A stretch of DNA of 5,538 bases, taken from the NCBI GenBank assembly GCA_016840965.1, contig JAEORI010000076.1, forward strand, positions 1 through 5,538. Reading direction: 5' to 3'. Position 1 is the first letter of the stretch. Every line of letters starts with the position of its first letter. Made by a program: the position numbers and the translations under genes. The stretch comes from Candidatus Thorarchaeota archaeon (GTDB lineage: Archaea; Asgardarchaeota; Thorarchaeia; Thorarchaeales; Thorarchaeaceae). Positions 1-5,538 of this stretch are shown here, piece by piece. The notes beneath the pieces were generated by a model that ran no database searches, was not told where the DNA came from, and saw nothing but the letters and a program-made list of their open reading frames with translations.

Positions 1-2700
1 AACACTAATACCTACTGCACATGAAACTGTGTTACCTCCGGTTGTGCTGAAAAACTCCATACCCGTCGCGAATGATTCAGCTATCTCGCGAGTCGTGACC
101 ACAGCTCCAATCGGATGGCCATTACCAATCGGTTTTCCCATTGTTACAATATCTGGAACGACGCCTTGAGTTTCGAATCCCCAGAAGTAATCCCCTATTC
201 TCCCAAAGCCCACTTGTACCTCATCCACGATGCAGACTCCACCAGCTTCTCGGACATACTTGAAAGCGTCTTTGAGATAGTTTCTGGGAAAAGCAATTTG
301 ACCGCCGCAACTCATTAGGGGTTCACAAATGAAAGCGGCGAGACCCCGACCATCTTGCTCAATCTTTTGAGTCGCTTGAAGAATGTCCTTGGCATATCTC
401 TCTCCTGCATTGGAACCCCTGTATTCGCCACGATACGTGTCAGGCATTCTCACAACATGCACATACGTCGGTGCACCTTCGCCGCCAGGACCATCATGTT
501 TGTATGAACTGATGTTGATAAGCTCCGCAGTGTTTCCATGATAAGCTCCTTTGATTGCAATAATGTCCATTTGATGAGTATGAGTTCGAGCTAATCTCAG
601 TGCAAGCTCGTTTGCTTCACTCCCACTATTAACAAAGAAACAGACACAGAGTTCTGTTGGTAATCTTGCAGTCAATCGCTGTGCATAACGAACGAGATTT
701 TGGTGCAGATATCGTGTGTTTGTGTTTAGGACTGCGGCTTGTTGACCAAGCACTTTCACGATTCGTGGATTACTATGACCAACCTGTGGGACATTGTTAC
801 GGATATCTAGATACTCTCTACCTGTTTCATCAAAGAGATATTGCATGAATCCTCTAACGATGTTCAAAGGTTTTCCATATGAAACACTCAGAGAGGGGCC
901 AATTGACTTGCTTCTGACCTCTAAGATTTCATTCGTGGATAGATCTGGTTCTGGATACATATTTGGAGGAATCTGAAGAATAAAGTTGGGATCCGGACAG
1001 ATACTCAGCCAGGCATCACGTTTACTAGGTGGGGCTACACCATAGAAATCTCCCTTCTTATCCATCATATCAATAATTAGTTGAAAATGAAGATGGGGAG
1101 GCCACCCACCATTATTGGGATATTCACCAACACATCCTATCTGCTGCCCTTTCTTGATATGTTTTCCAATGGACAGTCCTTTAAGTGAGTCTCGAGTCAG
1201 ATGGCTATAAAGTATGTAAAAAGTTGGAGCATTAGTAGTTGTTGTATGTTCAATAATGATAGTTGGTCCATTATCAAACGGTAGCGCATTGTCCTGAAAA
1301 CTATGGATAATTCCATCATAGACTGAAAACACAGGAGTGCCACTATCAACAAACAGATCCACAGCGAGATGTACCGTTCGTTTCTCTCCGCTAGCTAGAG
1401 CATATTGGTCCCCGGTATAAATCAGACGGGGTTCATTATATCTACCAATAGCAATGTCGACCCCAGCAGCTGCAAGTTTATTGTCAATGAGGTTTCCAAA
1501 GGCTCTATGGTCTGTGAGGTGGTGAGGTGAAGTGACATCTATGCTGCTGACACTTAGGTCGACAATAGTACTATTTCTTTCATTAATATACACCCCCAGA
1601 GGACTACCAAAATGCTTTCGGTTCTTCTTCATCCAATCCACTACAACTTGCGAGTTCTTGCAGGGTTCAAGACCAGCAGCAGCTCTGAAGCAATATGATG
1701 CAAGGCGAGGATGTATCTCTTTGAGTATTGCTAGTGTTTTCCATGCAGGTATTTGACTGATGCGAAGATACTCATTATCAGGTTCAAGATTTTGCTGATG
1801 CACGGCGATTGACACGCTCATGGCTAGTCGTGCACAGACTAAGGGATACAACACTTCTAGCTCGATTTCTGACAGGGGAAATACAGCATGATATCCAGAC
1901 ACAATCTCCTGAGCGACTGCTATTGGATCTGGTTTGTCGAGTATTGCATATGCGATAGCTATTGCAAGTTCATTGATTGTATGGGAATACACCATATCTC
2001 CAAAGTCTAAGATTCCCAGAGAACGCAACTCATTATCATGTGGATGATTAACGATTACATTATAGTCGTTGGCATCATTATGAATAACGCTTGATTTCAG
2101 TTCCTTCAGCCTTGGAGACACTAATGATTCAAAGAGATGCAAGAAATAATCAACCAACTCGCGCTTGGTATCTTCAGTTATGAGTTCCTTATACTGTTCA
2201 ATTACCAAACTTGCGTTTTTTAGGTCCCAATAAAATACACGATGAGCGGCGGGGTGGTCAAAACTAGCAAGACCTTCACTGATTGAACCTACAAATCGTC
2301 CGAAATCAACAAGTAGTTCTGATGTGTGAGGATTGACTTGAGCTAGAACCCGACCTGGGAGATAAGATACCAGCCTCACAAAATGAGTTTTCCCAGTTCG
2401 AGTGTTTGTTTCAATCTCAAGACCATTGATGCTTCTCATAATCATTGGAGAATTAGTCCTGCTGAAAGATGCTGAGAGATGATGCATTGCACTGTTCTGC
2501 ATTTCAAGGGTTTCTCGTCGTTCTGATTCTGCAGCTATCTTCAGAACATACTCCTCACCTGTAGCTGTAATTATGTGGAAGTTCTGATCTCGTTCGCTTG
2601 GTAATTCTCTAATATCACCCGAAAGACCATAGAGTGATGAAACAATCTCATGTGCTTCATTTGGTTTAAAATTAGGTCTCTCAGGATTTCTTGACTCCAA
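1..2700 (-). CDS. Kinase (APH) - M23 peptidase-like - class III aminotransferase/phospho-lyase fusion protein, 3' end cut by window edge
   Basis: The frame is open for 900 codons from a TTG at 2700 to the window edge. Module 1 (about 1-310) is an APH/hydroxylysine-kinase-like phosphotransferase: LPSERDQNF at 34-41, likely ATP lysine K54 (VLKI), catalytic loop HNDANDYNV with D209 and N214, and metal motif LDFGD with D232. Module 2 (about 430-560) is M23/LytM-like: ligands H444 and D448 (HLAVD), H500 (LYSHL), and HLHF with H536 and H538. Module 3 (about 590 onward) is a class III PLP enzyme: NSGSEAN 691-697, Y720-H721, [10 protein letters not shown] with D826, and PLP lysine K856 in [11 protein letters not shown]. 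That last motif resembles animal ETNPPL/PHYKPL (AGXT2L) phospho-lyases. Roughly 100-130 C-terminal residues probably lie off the edge. No signal peptide or membrane segment is visible, so it is probably cytoplasmic. Inferred role: phosphorylate an amino-alcohol (ethanolamine- or hydroxylysine-like), then split off phosphate and ammonia. The substrate is not proven, and plain transamination remains possible. The M23 role is unknown. Confidence 0.93.
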   Translation of the reverse strand, partial: MESRNPERPNFKPNEAHEIVSSLYGLSGDIRELPSERDQNFHIITATGEEYVLKIAAESERRETLEMQNSAMHHLSASFSRTNSPMIMRSINGLEIETNTRTGKTHFVRLVSYLPGRVLAQVNPHTSELLVDFGRFVGSISEGLASFDHPAAHRVFYWDLKNASLVIEQYKELITEDTKRELVDYFLHLFESLVSPRLKELKSSVIHNDANDYNVIVNHPHDNELRSLGILDFGDMVYSHTINELAIAIAYAILDKPDPIAVAQEIVSGYHAVFPLSEIELEVLYPLVCARLAMSVSIAVHQQNLEPDNEYLRISQIPAWKTLAILKEIHPRLASYCFRAAAGLEPCKNSQVVVDWMKKNRKHFGSPLGVYINERNSTIVDLSVSSIDVTSPHHLTDHRAFGNLIDNKLAAAGVDIAIGRYNEPRLIYTGDQYALASGEKRTVHLAVDLFVDSGTPVFSVYDGIIHSFQDNALPFDNGPTIIIEHTTTTNAPTFYILYSHLTRDSLKGLSIGKHIKKGQQIGCVGEYPNNGGWPPHLHFQLIIDMMDKKGDFYGVAPPSKRDAWLSICPDPNFILQIPPNMYPEPDLSTNEILEVRSKSIGPSLSVSYGKPLNIVRGFMQYLFDETGREYLDIRNNVPQVGHSNPRIVKVLGQQAAVLNTNTRYLHQNLVRYAQRLTARLPTELCVCFFVNSGSEANELALRLARTHTHQMDIIAIKGAYHGNTAELINISSYKHDGPGGEGAPTYVHVVRMPDTYRGEYRGSNAGERYAKDILQATQKIEQDGRGLAAFICEPLMSCGGQIAFPRNYLKDAFKYVREAGGVCIVDEVQVGFGRIGDYFWGFETQGVVPDIVTMGKPIGNGHPIGAVVTTREIAESFATGMEFFSTTGGNTVSCAVGISV

Positions 2701-2708
2701 CTGGAAAA

Positions 2709-2714
2709 CACCTC
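2709..2714 (-). promoter_or_regulatory. Ribosome binding site deciding the TTG start of the fusion gene
   Basis: GAGGTG on the minus strand lies 8 bases upstream of the TTG at 2698-2700. An in-frame TAG (2716-2718) lies five codons before that TTG, and there is no ATG or GTG between them, so TTG is the first possible start. The next in-frame ATG is codon 67, past the conserved kinase N-terminus (LYGLSG, VLKI), so it cannot be the start of a full-length protein. Confidence 0.75.
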
Positions 2715-2742
2715 GCTATGATGACTTAGGAGTTGCATTGTG

Positions 2743-2749
2743 CCATAAA
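2743..2749 (-). promoter_or_regulatory. Possible archaeal TATA-like box for the fusion gene
   Basis: TTTATGG on the minus strand lies about 45 bases upstream of the TTG start. Usual archaeal spacing would put transcription start near 2720, giving a leader of about 20 bases that contains the ribosome binding site. The motif is short and the region A/T-rich, so this is only a candidate. Read-through from the Lrp gene is the alternative. Confidence 0.25.
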
Positions 2750-2765
2750 TGTAAGTGTTCTAGTT

Positions 2766-2861
2766 TTAATGCTTCTTCATAAACTCCTCTAAGTTCCTCA
2801 TATGCTCCTCAACAGGCATCTCACATCTCAGAATAATAACTGGTCTGTATATGCGAGTAAT
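2766..2861 (-). other. In-frame open continuation after the Lrp stop codon, containing a possible 17-codon mini-ORF
   Basis: After the TAG of the Lrp-type gene (2862-2864) the same frame stays open for 31 codons and ends at TAA (2766-2768). The second part starts with an ATG (2817-2819) and reads MPVEEHMRNLEEFMKKH, a hydrophilic, helix-prone peptide. It could be a separate small ORF, a leader peptide for the downstream fusion gene, a remnant of a once-longer regulator, or a suppressed/recoded TAG. No clear Shine-Dalgarno site precedes the ATG. A run of this length can occur by chance, so no gene is claimed. Confidence 0.2.
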
Positions 2862-3380
2862 CTAAAGCTTAGGATTATTGGAAAGGTTTCGTAGCTCAAG
2901 TGTGTCAAGATAGGAATCCATGGCAAACATTGTCAGAGTTTTGTCCACCTCTGGTAGCTCTCGCAGGAAATCAACAATGAAATTGTTCATCTCACTGATA
3001 CTCTCAGCGCGTACTTTCAATAGAACATCGAACTCACCACTCAAAACATGAACGCCCTGAACCAACGGGTGACAAGCAATCTGTTCACAAAATTCCCTCT
3101 GTGAAAGCACGCCTTTTCTTCCAGGTACTCGATATCTTACCGTGACGAGAATGAATGCGAGTGTTCCTCGATTGACCTCTCCGGGATCAACAATTGCAGT
3201 ATATCTTTGGATGACTCCAGAGTCCTTCAGCGCTTTCATTCTGGCATGGACTGAGGATATTCCAATTCCAAGAGCCTTTGAAAGTTGTGCGATGCTTTGT
3301 TTACTGTCTTGTTGGAGAAGGCGAAGCAATTCTTCATCCTTTTTGTCAATCTTTTTCTTTTTCGAAATTTTTACGGCCAT
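2862..3380 (-). CDS. Lrp/AsnC-family transcriptional regulator
   Basis: This 172-residue protein has the two-part Lrp/AsnC layout. A lysine-rich start (KKKKIDKKD, 7-15) leads into an N-terminal winged helix-turn-helix at about 11-64, with the HTH in IAQLSKALGIGISSVHARMK (30-49) and the wing ending near IVDP. The C-terminal RAM ligand-binding and oligomerisation domain spans about 73-160 and carries the family-type turn LSGEFDVLLKV (113-123; G115, D118). Archaeal members are usually about 140-160 residues, so this one has short extensions at both ends. Family members bind DNA as dimers or higher oligomers and usually respond to amino acids. It is divergent from the glutamine synthetase gene and lies 161 bases upstream of the co-oriented fusion gene, so it probably controls one or both and itself; the effector is unknown. 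The ATG at 3380 has only a weak upstream ribosome site (AGATGAT). Confidence 0.92.
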   Translation of the reverse strand: MAVKISKKKKIDKKDEELLRLLQQDSKQSIAQLSKALGIGISSVHARMKALKDSGVIQRYTAIVDPGEVNRGTLAFILVTVRYRVPGRKGVLSQREFCEQIACHPLVQGVHVLSGEFDVLLKVRAESISEMNNFIVDFLRELPEVDKTLTMFAMDSYLDTLELRNLSNNPKL

Positions 3381-3428
3381 ATCATCTAATACAACGAAAA
3401 ATATGAAAAACTTTCTGTATTTTGCAGG

Positions 3429-3440
3429 AAAATAATATAG
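3429..3440 (-). promoter_or_regulatory. Possible TATA box for the Lrp-type gene
   Basis: The minus strand reads CTATATTATTTT about 50-60 bases upstream of the ATG at 3380. Normal archaeal spacing would put transcription start near 3410 with a leader of about 30 bases. A second A/T-rich stretch (CATATTTTT near 3397-3405) would instead give an almost leaderless message. The choice is by eye only. Confidence 0.35.
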
Positions 3441-3458
3441 CCATTGTAGCTAGAGAAG

Positions 3459-3470
3459 TTTCGAGAGAAA
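3459..3470. repeat. Short inverted repeat in the divergent control region
   Basis: TTTC-GAGA-GAAA has perfect 4-base arms around a 4-base centre. It lies upstream of both divergent genes, about 20 bases beyond the proposed Lrp TATA box. It is a possible regulator half-site pair but short enough to be chance. Confidence 0.25.
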
Positions 3471-3495
3471 TCATTGCCTCAAAAGTAGTATTATG

Positions 3496-3511
3496 GAAAC
3501 GCTTGAGTTTC
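3496..3511. repeat. Inverted repeat, candidate Lrp-type operator
   Basis: GAAAC-GCTTGA-GTTTC has perfect 5-base arms and a 6-base centre, 16 bases in all. This is about the size of known Lrp-family sites. It lies about 80-95 bases upstream of the glutamine synthetase start. Its GAAA/TTTC arm ends recall the repeat at 3459-3470, whose centre is 39 bases away. Binding by the neighbouring Lrp-type protein is inferred from position only. Confidence 0.4.
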
Positions 3512-3514
3512 ATC

Positions 3515-3526
3515 ACCCCCAAGGGT
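3515..3526. repeat. G/C-armed short inverted repeat near the glutamine synthetase promoter
   Basis: ACCC-CCAA-GGGT has 4-base arms and a 4-base centre. It stands out as G/C-rich in an A/T-rich spacer and is followed by another G run (GGGG, 3538-3541). It could be an operator or a small hairpin. No TATA box for the glutamine synthetase gene could be fixed with confidence in 3440-3588. Confidence 0.2.
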
Positions 3527-3578
3527 AAATCCGCACAGGGGCAATGCAATCTCTCATTTTCTAAACTTTGGGCTAACA

Positions 3579-3583
3579 GAGGT
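3579..3583 (+). promoter_or_regulatory. Ribosome binding site for the glutamine synthetase gene
   Basis: GAGGT lies 8 bases upstream of the ATG at 3592 and only 5 bases upstream of the adjacent in-frame TTG at 3589. This favours the ATG. An in-frame TAA at 3574-3576 rules out any start further upstream. Confidence 0.65.
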
Positions 3584-3591
3584 CTCCCTTG

Positions 3592-4893
3592 ATGTGCAAA
3601 GAACATGGACAACCGGATTTCCTAAGACTGGTTTTTTCTGATCTTCTTGGACGCACGCGCAGTATCGAGGTCGGATATGACAAATTGGCAGAGGTTGTCA
3701 AACATGGAATTGTAATCGACGGGTCCTCAGTTCCCGGGTATGCATCAGTGAACGAAAGTGATGTTCTTCTCCTCCCGTCCCGCGCCACACCTCTTATCCA
3801 ACCATGGGATCCATCAGCAGCGTTTCTTCTTTGTCGAATTCATGAGGTTTCAGGAAAACCACATCCAAGGGATCCTCGAAACATCCTTAGGACAATCGTA
3901 TCTAAAGCTGCTGAGAAGGGACTAAATCTTAAGGTTGGGGCTGAGCTCGAGTTTTTCACAGTTGCAGGAGGGGCAGAGAGTGAAATCATTCCACTTGATA
4001 ATGGAGGCTACTTCTCTTCCCAACCGCAAGATGTTGGTCTTGATTTCCGTAGATCCATTATCCGGACACTTAGGAACATCATGATTCCTACCACATCGCA
4101 CCATCACGAGGTTGCTAAAGGGCAACAAGAGATAGGACTCCAATATGTTGACGCTGAAGCAGCAGCAGACAACATCATGTTGTCGCGGATTGTGATTTCA
4201 GAGATGGCATACAAACAAGGAATGATTGCTACCTTTATGCCAAAACCATTCTCAAATCAGAATGGATCTGGGATGCATCTTCATCAGAGCATGTGGTCAC
4301 AAGACAACTCAAGAAATCTTTTTGCATCAACAGATGAGAGGCCTCTCTCTCAATTGGCACTGAACTATATTGGAGGCATTCTTGAGCATGCATCTGTTCT
4401 TTCTGCTATTCTCGCACCAACAGTGAATTCATACAAGAGACTAGTCCCAGGATATGAAGCTCCTACAAGAGTTGCTTGGGGATATCGAAATAGAAGCACT
4501 ATGATTCGTATACCTCATTTCAATGGATCAGATAAGGCTGCAAGAATTGAACTCAGGTGTCCAGATGCAACATCTTCACCACACCTCGTTATAGCAGCCA
4601 TTCTAGTTGCAGGACTGGATGGTATTGAGAGAGGAATCGACCCACCCGAGCCAACAGATAAGGACCTCTATAAATCAAGAAGCGATTCAGAGTCCCTTCC
4701 TGGTTCATTGAAGGCAGCACTGGAGATGCTTGAAGAAAGTACTATAATTAGAGAAGCTCTTGGTGACTCAGTTGTCAACTCATTCGTTTCGTTGAGGAAG
4801 CGTGAATGGAATGAATATATCAAGTCTACAGGGAATCCTGGGACTTCTGAAATCACAGAGTGGGAGCTTCTTAGATATATGCATGTGAATTAG
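3592..4893 (+). CDS. glnA: Glutamine synthetase, type I family (glutamate-ammonia ligase or close relative)
   Basis: This 433-residue protein covers the beta-grasp N-domain (about 10-90) and the catalytic domain. Residues matching the enterobacterial enzyme's active site are all present: D43 in DGSS (D50), E118 and E120 in GAELEFF (E129/E131), Y140 in GGYF (Y179), E173 and E180 in HHEVAKGQQE (E212/E220), N224-G225 and H229/H231 in NQNGSGMHLH (H269), R283 and flap E289 in YKRLVPGYEAP (R321/E327), and E320-R322 in RIELR (E357/R359). It should make a gamma-glutamyl amide from glutamate, ATP and ammonia as a cytoplasmic oligomer. Y360 aligns with the adenylylation tyrosine, but the surrounding sequence (DLYKSRSD) is unlike the target site (LYDLPPEE), so that control is unlikely. 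The start is about ten residues shorter than usual. Its neighbours, an Lrp-type regulator and a predicted ammonia-releasing phospho-lyase, fit nitrogen metabolism. A gamma-glutamyl-amine ligase is the main alternative. Confidence 0.93.
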   Translation: MCKEHGQPDFLRLVFSDLLGRTRSIEVGYDKLAEVVKHGIVIDGSSVPGYASVNESDVLLLPSRATPLIQPWDPSAAFLLCRIHEVSGKPHPRDPRNILRTIVSKAAEKGLNLKVGAELEFFTVAGGAESEIIPLDNGGYFSSQPQDVGLDFRRSIIRTLRNIMIPTTSHHHEVAKGQQEIGLQYVDAEAAADNIMLSRIVISEMAYKQGMIATFMPKPFSNQNGSGMHLHQSMWSQDNSRNLFASTDERPLSQLALNYIGGILEHASVLSAILAPTVNSYKRLVPGYEAPTRVAWGYRNRSTMIRIPHFNGSDKAARIELRCPDATSSPHLVIAAILVAGLDGIERGIDPPEPTDKDLYKSRSDSESLPGSLKAALEMLEESTIIREALGDSVVNSFVSLRKREWNEYIKSTGNPGTSEITEWELLRYMHVN

Positions 4894-4943
4894 AATTATG
4901 GTGAATCAAAAGATTTCTATCGAGCGTAAGCTTTCATACTAGA

Positions 4944-4949
4944 GGAGGT
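4944..4949 (+). promoter_or_regulatory. Strong ribosome binding site for the SCP2-domain gene
   Basis: GGAGGT, within GAGGAGGT at 4942-4949, lies 8 bases before the ATG at 4958. It is the strongest Shine-Dalgarno match in the window and fixes the start. The 64-base gap after the glutamine synthetase stop shows no obvious terminator, so co-transcription is possible. Confidence 0.8.
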
Positions 4950-4957
4950 CAGTAAAT

Positions 4958-5380
4958 ATGACTGGTTTTGAAAGCAAGGAGCAATTTAAGGAGATATTCA
5001 ACAATTTCTGGGCCAAAGCAATAGAAAACACTGAGATTATGGAGAAACTCAAAAAGTCACAGGTTGTGGTTCGTTTTGATGTTGAGGATCCTGAAGTACA
5101 CATGACAATAAACTTCAGAGACCCTGGACCTAGTGGCGAGATTGGTACTCTGACATTTGATAGTGATGTTGAACCTGAAATCTCAGTCTGGTCAAAATCT
5201 GAGACCACCAACAAGTTTTGGCAAGGAAAACTAAACACAACAGTGGCGATGGCAAGAGGACAGGTCAAACTAGAGGGTTCTGTTGCAAAAGCTCTGGGAC
5301 TACTCTCAAAGATTAAGCCGCTGTATGATGTATATCCAGCAGTCCTGAAAGAGATGGGACTTGACCACTTAGTATTATAG
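4958..5380 (+). CDS. SCP2 sterol-binding-fold protein
   Basis: This 140-residue protein matches the SCP2 (sterol carrier protein 2) single-domain family in length and layout. It has an N-terminal helix (about 5-32), beta strands (about 35-80), the family-type stretch FWQGKLNTTVAMARGQVKLEG (87-107) with a Gly after the polar strand, and a C-terminal helical part (about 109-135). The fold makes a hydrophobic tunnel that binds lipids or acyl chains. Archaeal members are soluble and mostly of unknown function, and no catalytic residues are evident. No signal peptide or membrane segment is seen. The gene ends with two consecutive TAG codons (5378-5383), a tight translational stop. It lies 64 bases after the glutamine synthetase gene and 81 bases before a DUF1858 gene. 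Whether its role links to either is unknown; lipid or hydrophobic-ligand binding is inferred from the fold only. Confidence 0.8.
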   Translation: MTGFESKEQFKEIFNNFWAKAIENTEIMEKLKKSQVVVRFDVEDPEVHMTINFRDPGPSGEIGTLTFDSDVEPEISVWSKSETTNKFWQGKLNTTVAMARGQVKLEGSVAKALGLLSKIKPLYDVYPAVLKEMGLDHLVL

Positions 5381-5390
5381 TAGCAAAAGT

Positions 5391-5402
5391 AAAGTATATA
5401 TT
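5391..5402 (+). promoter_or_regulatory. Likely archaeal promoter (BRE/TATA) for the DUF1858 gene
   Basis: AAAGTATATATT has a purine-rich AAAG in the BRE position followed by TATATA at 5395-5400. Usual spacing puts transcription start near 5425, leaving a leader of about 35 bases that contains the ribosome binding site. This suggests the DUF1858 gene can be transcribed separately from the SCP2 gene. Confidence 0.45.
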
Positions 5403-5441
5403 CGCAGATTTCAAGACTTGTTTGTTTATGATAATTAATTA

Positions 5442-5451
5442 TTGTTAACAA
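5442..5451. repeat. Perfect 10-base palindrome TTGTTAACAA before the DUF1858 start
   Basis: TTGTTAACAA is fully self-complementary with no spacer. It lies between the proposed TATA box and the ATG, and its last base is the first base of the ribosome binding site (AGGTG, 5451-5455). A repressor bound here could block transcription start. No regulator is identified. Confidence 0.3.
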
Positions 5452-5455
5452 GGTG
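5451..5455 (+). promoter_or_regulatory. Ribosome binding site for the DUF1858 gene
   Basis: AGGTG, continuing as AGGTGA, lies 6 bases before the ATG at 5462. It matches the archaeal 16S 3' end well and supports this ATG over the in-frame ATG eight codons later. Confidence 0.65.
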
Positions 5456-5461
5456 AAAACA

Positions 5462-5538
5462 ATGGCAGAAGCAGTAACGAAAGACATGAGCATTGGCGAA
5501 GTAGTAATGAAGTGGCCTGAAACAGCTGGAACATTCCT
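5462..5538 (+). CDS. DUF1858 domain protein, 5' part only (cut by window edge)
   Basis: Twenty-five codons are visible. The segment ITKDM-like VTKDMSIGEVVMKWPETAGTF (5-25) has the typical opening of DUF1858: a short lead, (M/I)(S/T)IGE(V/L), then (K/R)(Y/W)PE(T/A)A and an F/L position. Members are small helical proteins of about 70-80 residues, often with a later Cys-X-X-Cys pair and often near redox or hybrid-cluster proteins. The cysteines would lie beyond the edge, so they cannot be checked. No function can be claimed beyond the family match. The gene follows the SCP2 gene on the same strand but appears to have its own TATA box. Confidence 0.65.
   Translation, partial: MAEAVTKDMSIGEVVMKWPETAGTF

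Noticed and set aside
115..1756. Several plus-strand open frames of 60-74 codons opposite the fusion gene
   Set aside because: The minus strand here is a continuous coding frame with conserved motifs in every module. The plus-strand frames are short, unlike known families, and not preceded by ribosome sites.
2862..2864. TAG of the Lrp-type gene as a pyrrolysine codon
   Set aside because: Rejected as a call, though kept as a low-odds option in the findings. The regulator is already complete without the extension, and the other complete plus-strand genes also end with TAG.
3142..3435. Plus-strand open frame of 97 codons opposite the Lrp-type gene
   Set aside because: It is antisense to a clear Lrp/AsnC protein, and its Phe/Ser-rich product follows from the complement of Lys/Glu codons.
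3382..3788. Two minus-strand open frames of 71-76 codons covering the divergent spacer and the glutamine synthetase 5' end
   Set aside because: They overlap the control region and conserved GS coding sequence, and neither has a ribosome site or recognisable motif.
3922..4143. Minus-strand open frame of 73 codons inside the glutamine synthetase gene
   Set aside because: It is the reverse complement of conserved catalytic sequence including the GGYF and HHEVA motifs.
4939..5493. Open frame of 184 codons on the minus strand across the SCP2-domain gene
   Set aside because: It is the antisense shadow of a gene with a recognisable family match and a strong ribosome site. The translated antisense product is Ser/Thr/Phe-rich with no recognisable domain, and it has no ribosome site of its own.
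1..5538. CRISPR array, tRNA, rRNA, insertion sequence or attachment sites
   Set aside because: No spaced direct repeats, cloverleaf-like segment, transposase motif or terminal inverted repeats were seen. Almost all of the sequence is explained by coding regions and short spacers.

Overview
The window looks like archaeal DNA of moderate GC. The signs are Shine-Dalgarno sites of the GAGGT/GGAGGT kind close to ATG or TTG starts, A/T-rich TATA-like boxes rather than paired -35/-10 boxes, an Lrp/AsnC regulator with a lysine-rich N-terminus, and a small SCP2-domain protein followed by a DUF1858 protein. An uncultured lineage, possibly Asgard, would fit, but this is an impression from protein style. 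No rRNA or other phylogenetic marker is present.

Layout. Positions 1-2700 (minus strand) are one uninterrupted reading frame of 900 codons that runs off the left edge. It starts at a TTG with a good ribosome binding site. It encodes a three-module protein: an APH/hydroxylysine-kinase-like kinase, an M23-type metallopeptidase-like domain, and a class III PLP enzyme of the ethanolamine-phosphate/phosphohydroxylysine phospho-lyase type. The key residues of all three modules are visible. Positions 2701-2861 are a spacer in which the Lrp reading frame stays open for 31 codons after its TAG stop. Positions 2862-3380 (minus) encode an Lrp/AsnC-family regulator. Positions 3381-3591 are a divergent control region with three short inverted repeats. 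Positions 3592-4893 (plus) encode a type I glutamine synthetase-family enzyme with its catalytic residues conserved. Positions 4958-5380 (plus) encode an SCP2-fold protein, and a DUF1858 protein starts at 5462 and is cut by the right edge.

How they may work together (inference): the kinase/phospho-lyase fusion could phosphorylate an amino-alcohol and then eliminate phosphate and ammonia from it. The glutamine synthetase across the divergent promoter could capture that ammonia, or ligate the amine to glutamate. The Lrp-type protein between them is the obvious candidate to sense an amino acid and set expression of both sides. The SCP2 and DUF1858 genes have no clear tie to this scheme. No mobile element, CRISPR array, tRNA or rRNA was seen.
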